From assembly GCF_021730395.1 (NCBI RefSeq), contig NC_069375.1, positions 62,771,501 through 62,835,500 of the forward strand: DNA of 64,000 nt, in the 5' to 3' direction. Source of the DNA: Mercenaria mercenaria. Lineage: Eukaryota > Mollusca > Bivalvia > Venerida > Veneridae. How positions within the stretch are numbered: the first letter of the stretch is position 1; each line of letters starts with the position of its first letter. The notes beneath the pieces were generated by a model. The model searched no databases. It was not told the DNA's origin and saw only the letters and a list, made by a program, of their open reading frames with translations. The position numbers were made by a program, and so were the translations under genes. Of the stretch, positions 22,165-34,906 are shown in pieces.

Positions 22165-23000
22165 AAAAATATGTTCCTGTATTTTGTTGATGGATAAAAT
22201 GATGCGAATAATTAAATCACTCGTGCTACGCACTCCTGATTTAATTACTAAGCATCCGAAGTTCTGATTATATTTATTCACCGATAGAATGTAGTAAATC
22301 ATTATTTATTAAACAGATGCACATTTCAATAATTATTCAACTGAAAAATAAGCTGTATACGCACTTCAAGATATGCATTTTGTACTATGAAACAGATTTT
22401 ACAGCACAGTCTAGACTTCTTTAATAAAAAAAAAAGTACTTTCAAACTTTAATAAACTTGAAACAGTTTATGTTTTCAATATGCATTAGATTCATGGATT
22501 ATTGAGAGGCACCGAGATGTAGGGGTAGAATTTAAATCAGGGTTTTTTCCCCTTCATGATAGGGGCCGCTGATAGGCCCCTTCCCCTCAGTAAATTTCTT
22601 TTAAATCATGCAGTTTTCCACAAAAATTGACTTTACATCAGGTTTTTATTCCCCTTTGCTCAAATACCTAGCTATTCCCCCACCCCACCCACACCCCTCA
22701 AATAACAGGCCTTGGCCCCTTCCCCTCTTGGTAAAAAAACCCTGTAAGTACCGTCGGACTCCTAACCCGGTGGTCGCGGGTTCGAATCCCGTCCGCGTAA
22801 TTTGATCATGACATTCGCAACCCCTTTTTTCGGCGCAAGTACTGTCTATTTGCCAACATTAATAAAGTTGTGGGGCGATAATTGGCGGGGCGGTGGTATA
22901 CGAGCGAGAAAATAATTAAAACTACTGGTATCGGTTTTATCTTTTAATCATGGAAATACCTAATAAATACGCTCTAATTACGTGTTCAATATTGGACAGT
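22165..23000. other. Non-coding, with a partial tRNA-like segment
   Basis: Contains a short hairpin (about 22215-22250) and C/G-rich low complexity (22550-22740). At 22743-22800 there is a 3' half-tRNA: CTCCTAA loop, then GCGGGTTCGAATCCCG as a T arm with a perfect B box. No 5' half pairs with it, so it is more likely a SINE remnant than a gene. Confidence 0.4.
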
Positions 23001-25552
23001 ACGGGAGCGTACCTGGATGGTTTTGAACTGTACGCTAGATATGAGCAGCATAGTTACGAACGAAGCAGCGATGCTGCGAGTATGATGTAGGTGAGGAGGG
23101 GGTCTCAGTCTCCAGAAAATTGAGATTTAGTGAATGTTTTTTTAGGCAAGAGATGTTCTCTTGCTATATTCCAGCGTTAATCTATTTTGTTTGTCACATT
23201 TGTACTACATATTACGGAGGGTAATCATTTAAAATCAAAGATTAGCACACCGCTCTGCATAATGGCAGGGATCGTGACATTGTCTAAAAGCAAAACTGCA
23301 ACTCGAGCAGCCCAGATATTTTGAGGAATACAACCATTTTTCGTATACTTTATTTACAATGAAGAGTTCTAATTAACTTGACCATGAATTGTGTATCGCT
23401 CTAGCACGGCTGAGACTTAGAACGTTGAAGAATCAGAGTTCTGTGAATTGCTCTACACAATTTACTCCCTGTTTTCGTACATTAGACATCAATAGTAACA
23501 GTAGATATATGGTTATGTTTCAAAATATTTGTGTCACTGAAACACTGTGTCATTCTATGATATATTTTATTGTACAATGCCAGACCCGCTCACGCACAAA
23601 GGGTTTAAACACTATGGCAGTTTGGGTAACTGCATCTAACTGCTACACACGTGAAAACATCGAATATCCGAACTGTGTGCAAAGCTGTCACTATGATTAT
23701 TTATTTATTTATTTATTATTCATTTAATATCCTCCACAACGTCAAGATTACATAGCCAATGAATGGAACGTTACCTAGCACATTAAAGGTATACTAGGTT
23801 TTTTGGGTTTTATCATAATTGAAATCTTCGTCATTAACTAAATGCATTGCGTCTGCATCCGCATTTTGGTAAGTTTTTGATACCTCGCACTTTAAAGGTA
23901 TACTAGGGTTTTTTTTTTTACTTTTGTTGTAATCGTATTTGAAATCTTCGTCAGTGTTTAATTTAATGCATTGCGTCTGCATCAACATTTTGGCAAGTTT
24001 TTGATTAATGTATCTATGCACACATTGCCAACGTTTAAAGTTTTCTCATTAAACATCTAATTTTGGCAAAATGCAAATTTAAACTGCGCAAATTGCTAAA
24101 AGGTCTTCTGTATTCAGATCTGGATATAGATTGATAGATGTTATTGCAACCATTAATAAAGCCTTCGATATCACGTAAGCAGTCACGTTTTTCTTACTCC
24201 AGATAACGGAAGACTATCAGTTTTATTCTCCCACTGCTCTGTTTTATTACATCTTATTGATACTTGAATAGCAGTCAGGCGGGTGATCCTTTGTGCAAAC
24301 AGATTCCGACATGCCCAAATTGAGTATACCGAGGTTCAATGGGCAAATTAATATGTAGGTATGTTTGTAGAAACGAGCGCTCGGTAGTTGCCGTAGAAAC
24401 TTGCATGCACAACAGAATCTCGCTTTTGACTGAGTATCGCAACTAGGGGTTTGTGGCAAAATGTTTCGCCTGAAGTGGTGGTCTAATTCTAAAACATCCA
24501 AACATCCAGTTAATATACATGTACCGGTATGCTGAGATTTAGTGTCAATTAAATATAAATCATTGGCTAAACTTTTTGTAATAGCAGCAAATATTTATAC
24601 TGTGTTTAGCTATACATGCATTACGTCTTATTTTAAACCTAGGGCATATAGTACTGTAAATACAGATAAACCTGTTACTTTATGTTTACCTCACTATATG
24701 TAGTAACTGTTCATATTTTCAAATATGAAAGTCTTTAGCTTGTATCCGCTTGTATCTTTGTATGTTCGAAACCATCGCACGAGGTGTCTATTTTTCATTT
24801 TTCATTGTGAGGAAACCATCAGGTTGGCTTTCTGAACAATTTTATGGCTTTATCCAGGTATCAGTTCATACTACAAGTTGGCTTTCTGAACAATTTATGG
24901 CTTTATCCAGGTATCAGTTCATGGCCTAAAGTTATGTCCGAAGAGACATCCGGGGTCTGCCTCCAACAATTAAACACTGTTAAAAGCTGGACAGTTCTTT
25001 TGAGACATAAACACGTACTTGTAAAAATTACAGTTGATGATTTTATACTAAACCTCTGAAACTGTTTAGGGTTTACCTACATAATGTTTTCCATGGCATT
25101 AAAACACTTGCTTTACTTTCATTTTTTGCTTGTTTCTACTTAAGTTTGTCACTTAGGCAGACAGAATTTTTAGTTCTTGTGAGACATTCTATGCGATTCA
25201 CAATATATGTTCGATATCAAATGATATGTCCGTACTCCCTATATAAGGTTTGTTCACTTTTACGCTATAGATCACATAATCCAGATGCCACTGATCATAT
25301 GAACTGCAAACTGCAAAGAAGATAAGTATGATATACAGAAATGAAGCAGTATCGGTATGCCCAGCTTTGTAAGCAATGTGTAATTTAGAAAGAAGAAAAA
25401 TACACATTTATCGTTCGAAGGTGTTGCCACCGGCCGTTCTTGTGCGGTTCCCACTGTGTTCCTTTATATGTTCGTTATGTTCTCGCTGACAGTTTGTGTC
25501 GAATTTGAATTGTACGCACAGGCGTATAGGCATATGCCCAGATACGCGCCTG
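23001..25552. mobile_element. Non-autonomous TIR element, copy 1 (2.55 kb)
   Basis: Ends (GGGAGCGTACCTGG at left, CAGATACGCGCCTG at right) match the 13-bp inverted repeats of the copy at 38262-41030, and the interiors align over long stretches (for example TTGCTATATTCCAGCGTTAAT near 23160 and 38440). Flanking ACAGT and ATAGT may be a 5-bp target-site duplication with one change. No transposase recognised; the small frames shared by the two copies follow from shared DNA. Confidence 0.75.
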
Positions 25553-27480
25553 ATAGTGACTGATTCATTACCTCCTACAGCCTAACCCCTCTGACCCTTC
25601 GATTTTTATTGCATATTTGGCATTTTTATTTTTTCACTTTCTCGGATAACCTGCAGGCCCGGGCCTGCAGTGCCTTATAGAAGCTACGCCACTGTCAGTT
25701 AAAGGCAAATATCGATGAAGTCTTCTTTTTTTTCATTTTCAACCAAATCTGAATTGTAAATTACCCTTAATCTCTAGGAAAAAGGAGGTTCGTACCCCTA
25801 GACACTTCCTTTTATATTTATATAGCACTAGCATTGATATTTTTACGGCGTCTCCCATTTATAAAATACGCTGTCGTTGAAAAATAAAATCTGACATTTG
25901 TTTTAAATAACGCTGTCTTTAAGTATAATATATGTAAAAGACCTAAGTACCCCCCCCCCCCCCTCCCCCCACTCCCCCACAAAAAATATCGAACTATGTT
26001 TTATACGGTTTTATAACTTTTACGGCCATAACACATTCTTGTCAAGTCACAAAATACAAATAAACTTGACGAATATTATTTTAGAATGACATTTTAAAAT
26101 TGTCTGATTGACTGTATTATACCTGCTGCACTACCACATCCATTCCTATGTCACAAAAATACATACGTAAGTTTTTTTGGTTTTTTTTAACAGCTGTTTA
26201 CAATTTATAATTACACAGGTGTAGGTTTTGAATTTTTTATTCTGGAATGGTTGAACATCATACGTATATCAATTCAGTAATCCTTAACATATTGGCAAAA
26301 TAGGAAGTTTAATGAATTGAATGTATGTTTGTAAAATTTAAAAAAAAAGATAGTGGCAATTAGGGTTGTACAGGTATTTTGCCGTATTCAAGCAGACACC
26401 ATAAAGTCAATATTTGATGTTAAAGCTTATTCCCTTCAGAAAATCCAAGACCGGATTATGATTTCTCGTTTGTGAACATAATTCGTCTAATATTCTTTCT
26501 AATCAAAAGGACTTTAGGGAAACAACAACAAACAACACCTTTAGGCGTTTACTGATCGTTTAATTTGAGTAATTATCAATAATAATAATTTATTTTCGAC
26601 CAAGTGTCGTGGCCTGTTAATTTTATCGACTAGTTGTCGCATTCTGCATAATGCCCATTAGGCATAATGTCTTTTCGTCCATTTGTCTGTTCGACCAAAC
26701 GTGTTTCGACGAAATGTCGTGCACCCGATAATTATACCTTGTAATTACAAAAAGAAAATACCCGTAATTCAAAACGCAACTATAGCCTTATCAGTGTTAT
26801 AAACGTCCGTGTTGTTTTAACGTAATTGGCAAGTTTTATTACAGGTCCAATAAAAAGGATTTATGCGTGATGCATACAACATTTTATTACTTCTATAAAC
26901 TATCATTCAATAGGATTACAGTATAGAAATTGGTTTCATGTAAAATTATCTTGAATTGAACATGTACAATAAATTATGAAAGTAAGTTAATCACGACGAC
27001 ATTTATGATAACTGAAAAGATCATGAAACCAGGTAAAATTTTCACGAAAACAAAAATATATCATTAAGTTACTGAAGTAAAATTCAATTATGTTTTAAAT
27101 GCAGATATTATTTACATTGCAAAAAACATTCTTGTACACAAAAATACTCCGGACATATTTTCCACCTTTAATTTGATCAAGGCGGACCTTGAATTTATTT
27201 ACTAAAATTTATTAAGTAAAATATATACAAAAAATTCTATATTTTACCTTTTTGTACTGTAACTGAGTAGAAAAATGCCGACAGTTTGCATTTGTGATCC
27301 AATGGCCGATAGAAAACCTATCTCTTTTAATGTTTAATTGACATAATTGGCATAATTGACACTGATATTTAAATGTATACGAAATAAGGTGAGAATAACA
27401 ACATAAGAAGAAATGCGCATCTCTTTCTTTTTAGAACCGAAATATTAATTGCAATATTTAATTGCATTTCTTATATTTGT
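25553..27480. other. Intergenic AT-rich DNA
   Basis: Contains a C-run (25951-25979) and, at 26600-26720, three diverged copies of a TTTCGACNAANTGTCG-type motif. No gene or RNA seen. Confidence 0.4.
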
Positions 27481-27615
27481 CACGTGACCCTCAATGTGGA
27501 GGACATGGATTTACGAGCTCAGACATTTGATGGAATAAAATGCAAATTTAAAAGCTTTTATGGCTATATTTTTGGATAATAGTTACATAAATAGTGACAT
27601 AAACATATTTTCTTC

Positions 27616-28854
27616 ATGCCAACGGAAAAACAATCATATTTTAAAAAACAAAATAGAAGAAAAAAGCGAAAACAGATTTCACCATTGTTTGATACATGTA
27701 CACAACGCACGAGTGAACACGCTGACCAGTCCCAAACTGGTTTTTCGACTGCGGCGGCATTGAATACGAACAATAGTGCGGATTATAAACAAAATAAACG
27801 TGTAAAAAATCAACCTTGGAGTAATACATTACCGGAATATTTTGTTTTTGATTCACCAACAGTTAATAATATGAGTAACATGAACAATATTGGATTTACA
27901 TCGTCGTATCCTGGACATTACATACAGCCATCTGTCTCACCCACACATTTCGGTATACCACCAACAGGCCCACCACCTCAATGGGCAACTGAGATCATAG
28001 AAGACCTAAAAACCATTAAAATTAGTGTATCAAAAATAGATGGAATTGAAAAAGTCGTAAATCGTATGAACACACAACTCAGTGACCTAACGGAGAAGGT
28101 CAATACAATCGACAAGAGAGTAACTGATAATGAAAATTTCAATTCATTCATCAATGCAAAGCACGAAAAACAGTCAAACGAATTGGACACAGCCAGGAAG
28201 GAAGTTAAAACTTTACAGGAAAAATGCACATCAATGCAAAAAACGATCAACAGTCTCCAAAAATCGAACGAACAAATTCAGTCTAAAGTGACAGACAGTG
28301 AGTTCCGGAGTATGAGGGACAATCTCATATTTTACGGCATATCAGAATCAGCCCCAATACCAGTTATCCCTACACGTAGTGACATTTCTGACGACACCGA
28401 GAGCGGTGACGTCATCGACATGGAATCCGGAGACAAAGGAAAGTCGCCTCTGACGGCTGGTGTGGACCCCGAGACACATGCATGTGAGACGCTGGTTAAA
28501 CAATTCATCAAGGATGTAATGAAAATTAATGCTGACGGTATGGTGTTCGATAGAGTCCACAGACTAGGAAATGAGTTCAAATCAAAGAAGCCGCGTCCGA
28601 TAATCGTGAAGTTCCACTACTACACCGATCGGGAGCGCATTCGCAGGGCGTCTCTCGGACTCAAAGAACACATGAAAAAACTTAACGTTGGGGTAGGAGT
28701 ACAGCTTCCAAAAGAGTGGCGCGATGCCCGCCAGAAGCTTTATCCTATCTTACATTCGGAAAAGCAGAAAGGAAACAAGGTTAAATTCGTTGGGGGAAAA
28801 TTGTTCATAAACGATAATGAGTACACCCCACCACCAGCAAGTGCCATTCCATAG
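27616..28854 (+). CDS. LINE ORF1 protein (coiled coil plus L1-type RNA-binding domain)
   Basis: 412 residues, uninterrupted. The first ~120 are polar and low in structure. About 125-215 is a heptad-rich coiled coil (IDGIEKVVNRMNTQLSDLTE and following). From about 230, RSMRDNLIFYGI opens the RRM-like domain. Then an acidic insert, VKQFIKDVMKIN, FDRVHRLG, RPIIVKFHYYTDRE and the C-terminal domain with LNVGVGVQLPKEW. This order matches L1 ORF1p (Transposase_22-type), an RNA-binding chaperone that coats LINE RNA. No zinc knuckle is visible. It stays open while ORF2 is broken. Confidence 0.8.
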   Translation: MPTEKQSYFKKQNRRKKRKQISPLFDTCTQRTSEHADQSQTGFSTAAALNTNNSADYKQNKRVKNQPWSNTLPEYFVFDSPTVNNMSNMNNIGFTSSYPGHYIQPSVSPTHFGIPPTGPPPQWATEIIEDLKTIKISVSKIDGIEKVVNRMNTQLSDLTEKVNTIDKRVTDNENFNSFINAKHEKQSNELDTARKEVKTLQEKCTSMQKTINSLQKSNEQIQSKVTDSEFRSMRDNLIFYGISESAPIPVIPTRSDISDDTESGDVIDMESGDKGKSPLTAGVDPETHACETLVKQFIKDVMKINADGMVFDRVHRLGNEFKSKKPRPIIVKFHYYTDRERIRRASLGLKEHMKKLNVGVGVQLPKEWRDARQKLYPILHSEKQKGNKVKFVGGKLFINDNEYTPPPASAIP

Positions 28855-28857
28855 GGA

Positions 28858-31800
28858 GGTCGCGAAGAGCAACAACTGGACATAATATCCTGGAATGTAA
28901 ACGGACTTGTTAGAAAGATCGCAGACGCAGATTTTGTGGATTTAATAAAACAACATGACATAAATATTTTAACAGAAACTTGGATATCAAAAAAACACAT
29001 ATTTTAATCTTAATATTCAAGGCTATAATGCCTATAATCTTTATGGAAATAAATCGGTTAGCGCGCGTAAAGGACGTTATTCTGGAGGAATTACTGTTTA
29101 TTACAAAACAGAACTAAGTGACAAAATTGACTTTATAGAAGAACAGCAATGTGGTATTGTTTGGATAAAACTTAGCAAATTTATGTTCAATTTTGACACT
29201 GACGTATTTATTTGTTGCACTTATATTCCACCTTATGATTCAAAAGTAATTAACCGCAATGAAACTGATATGTTCGAGCAAATCGAAATAGGAATAGAGA
29301 AATATAGAATTCAAGGTAAAGTCTTTGTAATTGGAGATTTTAACTCTAGGACATCAAATGAGTCAGATTTTATAACATATGATAGATTTTTAGACAATGA
29401 TAATGATCTTTTAGCTAATGATGATACCTTACCCAAAGTAAATAAAGACCAAGTATTAGATACGCATGGTAAGCGCTTAATACAACTATGCAAATCAACA
29501 AACTTATTAATATGTAACGGTCGTCTCTTAAGTGATAAAAATGTAGGCGAATTCACATTTATTAATAATAATGGATGTCAACAGTTGATTATTTGTTAAC
29601 GCATCAAATGAACTTCGATATAATTACGCTATTTGATATAATGCAACCTACAGAATTTTCGGATCACAATTCTATACATATTTGCTTAAAACGTAAGGAA
29701 CGCCTATCTGTACCACGTGATAATAATGATAACGGCCAAGAATTATATATATCATGGGATAATATGCGTATTGATTTATTTAGAAACAATTCATTACAGC
29801 AAAAGGTACTACTTGATCAAATAACGGATGAGTTACACGCGTCTACCATTGATCAATCGATTGAATTATTCACCTCGTATATGCAGGAAAACGCTCTAAA
29901 TGTATTCGGGAAACTAGAAAAATAAACAGACCAGATAATAAACTGTCAAAAATGAAAAGGAAATGGTTTAACCGAGAATGCTATAATGCCCGTCAGGAGT
30001 TTAATAAGGCAAGAAATTATTATTTAAGACATAAAACTGTGGAAAATAAAACCATTTATATGGATAAAAAAGTAAAGTACAATAATATTATGCGAAAACA
30101 TAAAAAACTTTTTCAGCGAAGTGAGGGCAAACGCGTCTGAAAACTAGCAAAGTCCAGTCCTAAGTCATTTTGGAAAGACGTCAAATCGCAATATAGACAA
30201 AATAATAGGGACCCAAACAATCTTACTATAGACGACATGTACGCGCACTTTAATGAGTTATATGGAGCGCCACCTACACCTACTACAAATACTAATGAAC
30301 AACAACAACATGATAGAATACATAGTGATAGAGTAGATAGTTTATTTACAGAATCGGAATTAAAAGATGCATTTTTTTCTCAAAATAATTCGAAAAGTCC
30401 AGGTACTTATCTTTTGATAGCTGAGGTATTCAAACACTCATTTGATATAATTTCCGATTTCCTGCTTAAGATGTATAACAAACTATTCACTGATGGTGTT
30501 TCCCACAAAGTTGGCAACAAAGTATTATAGTAACCCATTTTTAAAGGTGGGTCGCATGAAGCTAAAAAAATTTCGTGGAATTACATTAAATAATATTTGT
30601 CTAAAATCTACTCTAAAATGCTAATTACTAGGTTGACAAAATGGGCAGACGAAAATTCAGCTCTAATAGATAACCAATATGGATTTCAAAATCGAAATCC
30701 ACTAGTGATTGTATATTTGTCCTCCATGCTATTATATCAAAGACGCTATGTATGAAAAAGAAACTTTATGTTGCTTTTTAGACTGGGAAAAATGTTTGAC
30801 CGGATTGATCGAGTAATGTTATGGCAAAAATTAATAACATCAAACGTAAGCACAAAACTCGTTACAGCTATTAAATCGATGTATCTAGTTGTTAAGTCTG
30901 TTATCCGTTATAAATCTACAAACTCAGATCCTATAACATCATATATCGGTGTAAAGCAGGGAGATCCTGCAAGCAGCATCTTGTCTCTTTTCTTCTAAAT
31001 GATATTTTAGAAAATATAAATAGTATATGAATGGAATTGTTAGTATTGAAGATATAAAACTATTTTTGCTACTATTTGCTGATGACGGGGCCATATTTGC
31101 TCATGATCCCAAAACATTACAGTCATTGTTAAATGATGTTGAAACTTATTGCAATACATGGGGACTCCGATTAAATGTAAATAAAACGAAAATAATGATA
31201 TTTGAAAATGGGCGTCATACATCGTTTAATTTTTACATTTATAATTCACTTATTGAAATTGTTCAGTCATTTAAGTATCTTGGCGTTTATTTGTTTAAAA
31301 ACGGTAATTGGAATCGCACGCAGCAACGTATCGCACAACATGCCCAATTCTCGCTTCATAATTTATTTACAGTATATAACCAGTTGGACCTACCAGTTTC
31401 TCAGAAAGTATACTTATTTGATACCCTTGTGTCGTCAACCCTTAATTATTGCGCCGAGGTGTGGGGCCACCATGCCGGACCAGACGTTGAGATTGTACAT
31501 ACTAAATTTTGTAGAAAAATCCTATGTGTTAAACGCTCCACAAACGTAGATGCTCTTTATGGAGAATTAGGAAGAACACCAATGATTATTCAGAGAAAAA
31601 TACTTTTAATTAAATACTGGATAAAATTACTAACTCTAGACAATCAGTCAATATTATTAAAGTATACAATATGTTGAAGAACGATGCAGAGGCTGGTGAC
31701 ACTTACAACGGCAGTAATTGGGCCCATAAAATTAGAACTATCCTTGATGACCACGGTTTAACCTACATCTGGCAAAACCAGTTTAATATGCTTATTAATT

Positions 31801-32250
31801 TCAATACAATAAAACAAAGAATAATAGATATGTATAACCAACAATGGTACTCATCAATTAATAACTCTCCTCGTCTTGAAACGATTGTTTTTTTTAAGCA
31901 TGAATTTAAGGGAAAAAATATCTTGACATTATACAAGAGCCTAAATTCAGAATATCATTTACGAAATTCCGTACATCATCACATGACTTAGCAATAGAAC
32001 GCGGGCGTTACAACAATGTACCAAGGAACGAAAGAAATTGTACATATTGTAACAATGGAATAATCGAAAATGAATATCATTTTCTTCTAATCTGTCCTAG
32101 ATTTAGAGATCTTAGAGTTAAATATTTAAAACGTTATTATTATACTTGGCCCACCAAACAAAAGTTTATCAACCTACTAACAGTGACTAATCGGAAAATT
32201 ATACAGAACTTGAGTAAATTTATATATCATGCCAATCTGACACGAAACTA
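28858..32250 (+). pseudogene. LINE ORF2 remnant (endonuclease, reverse transcriptase, Cys/His tail)
   Basis: Begins almost directly after the ORF1 stop. Endonuclease: IISWNVNGL (about 28885), ILTETWIS, SGGITVYYK, VFVIGDFNSR (29320) and EFSDHNSIHI (29650). Reverse transcriptase: KSPGTYLLIAEVFKHS (30400), KMFDRIDRVMLWQKL (30790), GVKQGDPASS (30950), FADDGAIF (31076) and SFKYLGVYL. C-terminal: NCTYCNNGIIENEYHFLLICP (about 32040-32100). Several stops and frame shifts divide it, for example near 29000, 29590, 29925, 30140, 30530 and 31677. It cannot encode an active enzyme. Confidence 0.85.
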
Positions 32251-32421
32251 AGAACCTTTTTCTAATATCCACAAACATCTATGCTCTTTTGCAAAAAATG
32301 TATATTGTTTAAGAAATCCATGTCTTCTATTGTATTTAATGTATTGTGTTGCTATAAATGTGTGTAACATGTTTAATGCAATAAATATATTGAATTGAAT
32401 ATTGAATATTGTTAATTTGTG

Positions 32422-32575
32422 ATATTAACACAAAATGAATTACTCGCGAAGTAAATTACATTAAATGATTAAATCATTACTTTAACCTTTTGATCACAAT
32501 ATTAACACAAAATGAATTACTCGCGAAGTAAATTACATTAAATGATTAAATCATTACTTTAACCTTTTGATCACA
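32422..32575. repeat. 77-bp perfect tandem duplication
   Basis: Two identical 77-bp copies, each containing GAATTACTCGCGAAG, directly beyond the LINE tail. Very recent by identity. Confidence 0.9.
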
Positions 32576-32579
32576 ATAC

Positions 32580-33100
32580 CGCATGTTCACGCGGCATAAT
32601 AATATCCTCTGCTTATGACGCTACAACAAAAACTTCGCGCTGAAATTAATTTTTCTTCCAAATTAGTGGAAATAAACCGTCTGAGAACGAATCAAATTTT
32701 TATTTCACAAAAATGAAATAAATATCATTCAAAAGATAAATTCAATGAGAGTAGGAAATTTTTTGCACCTAAGCTTTCATATCAATGGTTTTATACCAAA
32801 AAATGCTTTGAAGAAACGCATATATGAGATTTTTGCACATTTTATATGGAAAAAAGAAGGGAAAAAATGACGAAATGATGGCATTAAACTTCATGTTAAG
32901 AAGGAATCAAAAATTAAGATAAAATTTAATTAAAAAAACCTTGTGATGAATCAAATGTTGAACTTTGATAATATTTTTGCACCTAAGGTTTCTTATTTTT
33001 AGTAATTTTGTTATTAAGTAAAATGTGTACATGCCCTTCTTATTTCTATATAGAAAATCTGACCGCTATCGATTAGTGGCCGGAGGAATATTCTTCGGTA
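32580..33100. other. AT-rich sequence, nothing recognised
   Basis: No gene, RNA or repeat structure seen. Confidence 0.4.
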
Positions 33101-33104
33101 TGCC

Positions 33105-33586
33105 TAGATTACCCATATTCGAATCTGATCTAAATTTTATTAAGGCAACCAGTCTGGCTAAATTTTATGAAAACGAGTGAAAAAATGCAGCCCTTATTGC
33201 GTACACAAGGTCTTTCTTTGATTTGACCGGGTGACCTAGTTTTTAACCCAAGATAACCCATATTTGATGCTGACCAAGATTACATCCAGGTAGATATTTT
33301 GATCAAATTCCATGAAGATCCGGTGTAAAATGCAGTCATTGCATACACAAGGTGTTTCTTTGATTTGACCTAGTGACCTAGTTTTTTTTATCCAAGATGA
33401 CCCATTTTCAAACCTGAACCTATAATTTATCATGGTAATTATTCTGACCGAATTTCATGAAGATCAATTGAAAAATACAGCCCCTATCGCATACACAAAC
33501 TAAATGTTGACAAACAGGCAGACGACAGACGCCGGACATTGGGCGATCACAATAACTCACCTAAGCATTGCTCATATGAGCTAATA
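33105..33586 (-). mobile_element. Satellite-cored element with TTAGCTC hairpin end
   Basis: Read on the minus strand it starts TTAGCTCATATGAGC (33586), followed by GGTGAG, TGATCGCCC and a GTCCGGCGTCTGTCG-type stretch, then about three copies of a 144-bp satellite (AAATGCAG-type motifs at 33183, 33327 and 33471 on the plus strand). The same start plan appears at 54834 and 58334. The far (3') end is not identified, so it is likely truncated. Confidence 0.6.
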
Positions 33587-33589
33587 AAA

Positions 33590-34121
33590 ACTGATTAAAC
33601 TAGATACATAGCGTTATTTTTCTAAAGTGTTACACACTGGAGAGATAAAATGTTAGGTAAAAATCATTTTAATTTTTCTGTAAACTGACATCTGACTGCT
33701 TGAAATTCTAATACTATTTCGAATTCTACCTATTCGTTAAATTGCAATTGATGCAAATGTAAAGTAATCAAAGTGAAATTATTTGACACAAACAGATATA
33801 TCTGTAGTTACACACATCGTAAATTACCTTATATTTTACCTTTACGTATAAAAATCAACTTCTGCAACTTGATACATATTTGGATACTGATATCATTAGA
33901 TATGCTTTTAGTTGTCTTAAATCGATCATGGAATATTTTTCCTATTTTGTGATATAAGAAGGAAAAGGATTAATTCAAAGTTAAAATTGAAAACTGTACT
34001 CACCTTTTCTCTCTCCTTAATTCACCTGCCGAAGGACTAGATACACATTCATTCCGAATAGATAACAATACACAAAGAAAAGCCTTCATGCTTTGATAAC
34101 TTCGAATACTATGAATGTTAA
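33590..34121. repeat. Duplicated block, copy 1 (possible minus-strand leader exon)
   Basis: Aligns in direct orientation with 41515-42215 over its length (shared landmarks: ACTAGATACATAGCGTTA-like start, TACGTATAAAAATCAACTTC/TACGTAAAATGCGCAAATATCAACTTT, and TTAATTCACCTGCCG/TGAATTCACATGCCG). Divergence is substantial, so the duplication is old. On the minus strand it contains GAAAAG/GTGAGTAC at 34004-34003, a strong donor, with no long coding frame before it. It could be a non-coding first exon. Confidence 0.6.
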
Positions 34122-34718
34122 AGGTAGCAGGGTACACTTAGATGCGAAAATTTTGGGCACGGACGGTCTTACGTGTAGCGAGTCGCAATATTGCACATCC
34201 CTTATGAGCAGAATCAGGGTGGCCATTTGGTAAATTGCGTGCATGTTTTGTGCTTTTAATTAATGGCAAGATCAGGATTCTCATACAAGAATAAAGAATG
34301 TTATCAAAACGAAAGGTTTACACCATCCATGAAAAATAGCATGCCAAAATCATCAATTTTGCACTTTTTGAACAGCCTGCAATGATCCCGCTGCAAGAAC
34401 AATGCCCAATTTTATTGCATTTCTCAATTTGATAGTCCCTACTGAACGTCAGGATATAAACGGAATGGGGGCCCATCCAGCTCGTTTTTTCACAAAATAG
34501 CTAAAATGTTCCTGAGTATCAATCAACAAGCACAGAACCCTTCCGTGATTTGAATTGTTCTGAACTGACATCAGAATTTTACATGTATCGGCTGTATAAA
34601 TTTTCTAAAGAATTAATAATCGTTATCTCTCACCTTAATTTACAGACATCCAAAATCACGAAGTTCTATTTATAACAAATATTGACGGAGGCCAAAATTC
34701 GAAGTGTACCCTGCTACT
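34122..34718. mobile_element. TTAA-flanked MITE (piggyBac-like)
   Basis: Flanked by TTAA on both sides (34118-34121, 34719-34722). Ends AGGTAGCAGGGTACACTT and AAGTGTACCCTGCTACT are inverted repeats. It sits inside copy 1 of the duplicated block and is absent from copy 2, an empty-site comparison that supports mobility. No transposase. Confidence 0.75.
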
Positions 34719-34906
34719 TTAAAAGATATTTTTTATCAAACCTGCATCTCTATGTTTTGTAGATTTAAATACGTTTCTTTACTATAAAAAAAGAATGGAT
34801 GGGGTACTTATGTCAATATGTAAAAATTGAAAGAGATTGTTAGTGACATTTATGCTTATATATTACTAATGTCACGTTGTTTTTACTTAATTTCAGAATT
34901 GTTTAA

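Larger units (their letters stand above)
27480..32415 (+). mobile_element. Two-ORF LINE with L1-type ORF1, decayed ORF2
   Basis: Order is a probable 5' leader, ORF1 (27616-28854), then ORF2 pieces with AP-endonuclease, reverse transcriptase and a C-terminal Cys/His segment. The 3' end is ATTGAA repeats at 32381-32410, the simple-repeat tail expected of a non-LTR retrotransposon. The 5' boundary is a guess from the start of ORF1. The clade is not settled: ORF1 is L1-like, while the C-terminal RT and tail motif resemble LINEs common in molluscs. Confidence 0.85.

Noticed and set aside
22743-22800. tRNA-Arg(CCT) gene
   Set aside because: Only the 3' half is present; no acceptor or D-arm partner found.
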